A stretch of 32,785 bases of DNA, taken from assembly GCA_937902985.1 (NCBI GenBank), contig CALFNG010000314.1, positions 1 through 32,785 of the forward strand, given 5' to 3'. The translations under genes were made by a program, and so were the position numbers. The DNA is from an uncultured Myxococcales bacterium. GTDB taxonomy: Bacteria; Myxococcota_A; Polyangia; Polyangiales; Polyangiaceae. The number at the start of each line of letters is the position of its first letter. Within the stretch, counting starts at the first letter, position 1. Under the pieces are notes generated by a model. It saw only the letters and a program-made list of their open reading frames with translations, was not told where the DNA came from and made no database searches. Positions 31,516 through 32,785 of the stretch are shown here, piece by piece.

Positions 31516-32559
31516 TTACAGGCAGTAGCCGTTGACACACGCCTTCGGGCTGACGCAGTAGCGGCCGACCGCGGGGTCGCAGTCGCTCCCGAGGTTGGCG
31601 TTGGCGCCGCATACGGCGAACGTGCCCTTGGCGATCGTCACGGCCTTGCACGACTCGCCCGTCGCGGCGCATCCGCCGCCTTCGGCGTCGCATCCGGGAT
31701 AGCAGTCGCCGTGGAGGCAAACGCTGTCGGGATCGCACGAGTTCGCGAGCGAGCCCTGGTTGCCGTCGTTCCGGCAGGCGAACCGCGCCTGCTGGTCGGG
31801 GATACAACCGCCATTGACGCAGACCTGCCCGGCGACACATTGGGAGCCGGCGTCGGCCGACGAGCAGGGGGCGACGCAATGCGTATCGACGCAGACCGCG
31901 CCGCCCTGGCAGTCCCCGGTCGAGGCGCACACTCCGGGGTTCACGCTGCAAGCGCTCCGGTTGAAGTCGCACTGGTATCCGGTCGGGCAGAAGGGCGCCG
32001 CGTGGCTGCACGGTGGGACGCACGTTCCGTCGACGCACGAGTCGCCGGCGACGAGGCATTGCGTGCCGTCGGAGCAGAGCTGGCTCTGCGCCGCGCATAG
32101 CCCGTCGATGCACTTGGCGCCGACGGTGGTCGCACACTGCGCGTCGGAGTTGCAGGTGGCACCGCCGCCGGCCTCGGCCACGAAACCACCGTCTTCCGGC
32201 GTTGCGTCAAGCGTGAACGCCGCGTCGAACAAGCTCGCATCGAACGACGAACTTGCGTCTCGGATGTCGATGCTCGCATCGGTCTCGGGCAGGAGGGGGG
32301 GAAGACACTGCAGCGTCTGGTTCGCGAGCGTGCACACCGTTCCCGTGGGGCAGAATCCACACTCGCCGCTCGGCGATGCGTCGTCGGCGTAATAGGGAGC
32401 CGAGGGCACGCACTCGCCTCGCGACGCGCAGGCGTATCCGGGGCCGCAGTCGTAGGCCGTCTGGCATTGAACGTAGGAGTTATTGTCGGGATAAATCGGA
32501 CAGCCTCCGAGCAGGGCGGCCCCGCCGACGACCATCATGCCAAGCAAGAGACGCTTCAT
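31516..32559 (-). CDS. Cys-rich repeat lipoprotein
   Basis: A 347-residue lipoprotein: MKRLLLGMMVVGGAALLGGC with the lipobox cysteine at residue 20. The mature part contains many units of the form C-x(5-8)-C-x(5-7)-C-x-x-x-x-C (for example DCGPGYACASRGEC, AKCIDGLC, DSCVDGTC, AVCVDTHC, QVCVNGGC, SVCLHGDC), a Dickkopf/EB-like pattern common in myxobacterial surface proteins. A linker rich in Asp, Ala and Ser (about 88-130) precedes the second block of units. Disulfide-stapled surface adhesin or recognition modules are likely; no enzyme motif. ATG at 32557-32559. The 32560-32785 stretch upstream is probably its promoter region. Confidence 0.88.
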   Translation of the reverse strand: MKRLLLGMMVVGGAALLGGCPIYPDNNSYVQCQTAYDCGPGYACASRGECVPSAPYYADDASPSGECGFCPTGTVCTLANQTLQCLPPLLPETDASIDIRDASSSFDASLFDAAFTLDATPEDGGFVAEAGGGATCNSDAQCATTVGAKCIDGLCAAQSQLCSDGTQCLVAGDSCVDGTCVPPCSHAAPFCPTGYQCDFNRSACSVNPGVCASTGDCQGGAVCVDTHCVAPCSSADAGSQCVAGQVCVNGGCIPDQQARFACRNDGNQGSLANSCDPDSVCLHGDCYPGCDAEGGGCAATGESCKAVTIAKGTFAVCGANANLGSDCDPAVGRYCVSPKACVNGYCL

Positions 32560-32785
32560 GATCTCACCGCTTTCTTCGCCTTCTTTGCCGGGCGCGCGCT
32601 CGGTCGAGCGGGGAAGCAGTCTAGCAACGCATGTGCCTCGGGGCGAGGAGCTTCGGGAGGCGCGCCGGCGTCGCGTCGAACGGCGCGTTGTGAGGCTCCT
32701 TTGCCTCCGCGCGGCTTCGGTGACCGAAACGGCCTGCGGCGGTCTGTGCCCGCTCGTTCACGGGCGCCCTGTCAGCGTCTGTCAT

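Noticed and set aside
32622-32785. Minus-strand open frame at the window edge starting with ATG at the last bases
   Set aside because: About 54 codons with no recognisable motif, and the upstream context is outside the window.

Overview
The window is GC-rich and densely coded. Its gene complement points to a myxobacterium (Myxococcota, probably the Polyangia side). The indicators are an FHA-domain sigma-54 activator, a TIGR04552-like protein, DUF507, a DUF4266/DUF3570 pair, several Cys-rich or repeat-bearing lipoproteins, and many start/stop overlaps (ATGA, GTGA). This taxonomic placement is inferred from gene content; no rRNA or other marker gene is present.

Layout: (1) 1-1611, minus: trpG-trpD of tryptophan synthesis, with trpD cut by the window edge, diverging from a Pro-rich membrane protein (1747-2952) that has a clear promoter. 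(2) 3015-4747, minus: a CNNM/CorC-type transporter and a small unknown. (3) 4816-5613: an orphan protein whose C-terminus looks like FliK/YscP. (4) 5722-6735, minus: an M19 dipeptidase. (5) 6831-10810, plus: a cysteine-biosynthesis cluster of cysK, an E1-like enzyme, a sulfur carrier (CysO-type), a degenerate E1-like half protein, CysM-type synthase and a JAMM peptidase (Mec-type). (6) 10813-13907: two secreted proteins built of the same paired-cysteine repeat. (7) 14075-15862: a GT-C-like membrane protein. (8) 15901-17795: an acyltransferase-3 gene, the internally deleted remnant of a second copy, and a frameshifted mini-lipoprotein. (9) 17837-19260: a membrane protein and a small unknown. 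(10) 19317-24766, minus: a nucleotide-centred run of genes: small membrane protein, a RelA/SpoT-like TIGR04552-type protein, DUF507, yicC, gmk, MTA phosphorylase, PfkB kinase. (11) 25279-28167, plus: envelope genes ending in DUF4266 and DUF3570. (12) 28376-30411, minus: FHA/sigma-54 activator and a lipoprotein cytochrome c. (13) 30578-31459: panB. (14) 31516-32559, minus: Cys-rich lipoprotein.

The most interesting system is the cysteine cluster. The MoeB/ThiF-like enzyme has every catalytic motif but lacks the N-terminal RxxRQ segment that supplies the arginine finger. A separate 139-residue neighbour carries exactly that segment (RHGRQ) on a domain whose nucleotide loop is destroyed. This looks like a bacterial heterodimeric E1, parallel in logic to the eukaryotic E1 pairs SAE1/UBA2 and APPBP1/UBA3, working on a ubiquitin-like carrier with a JAMM protease encoded alongside. 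The second notable item is the TIGR04552-type gene near gmk, which shows all the main RelA/SpoT synthetase motifs.
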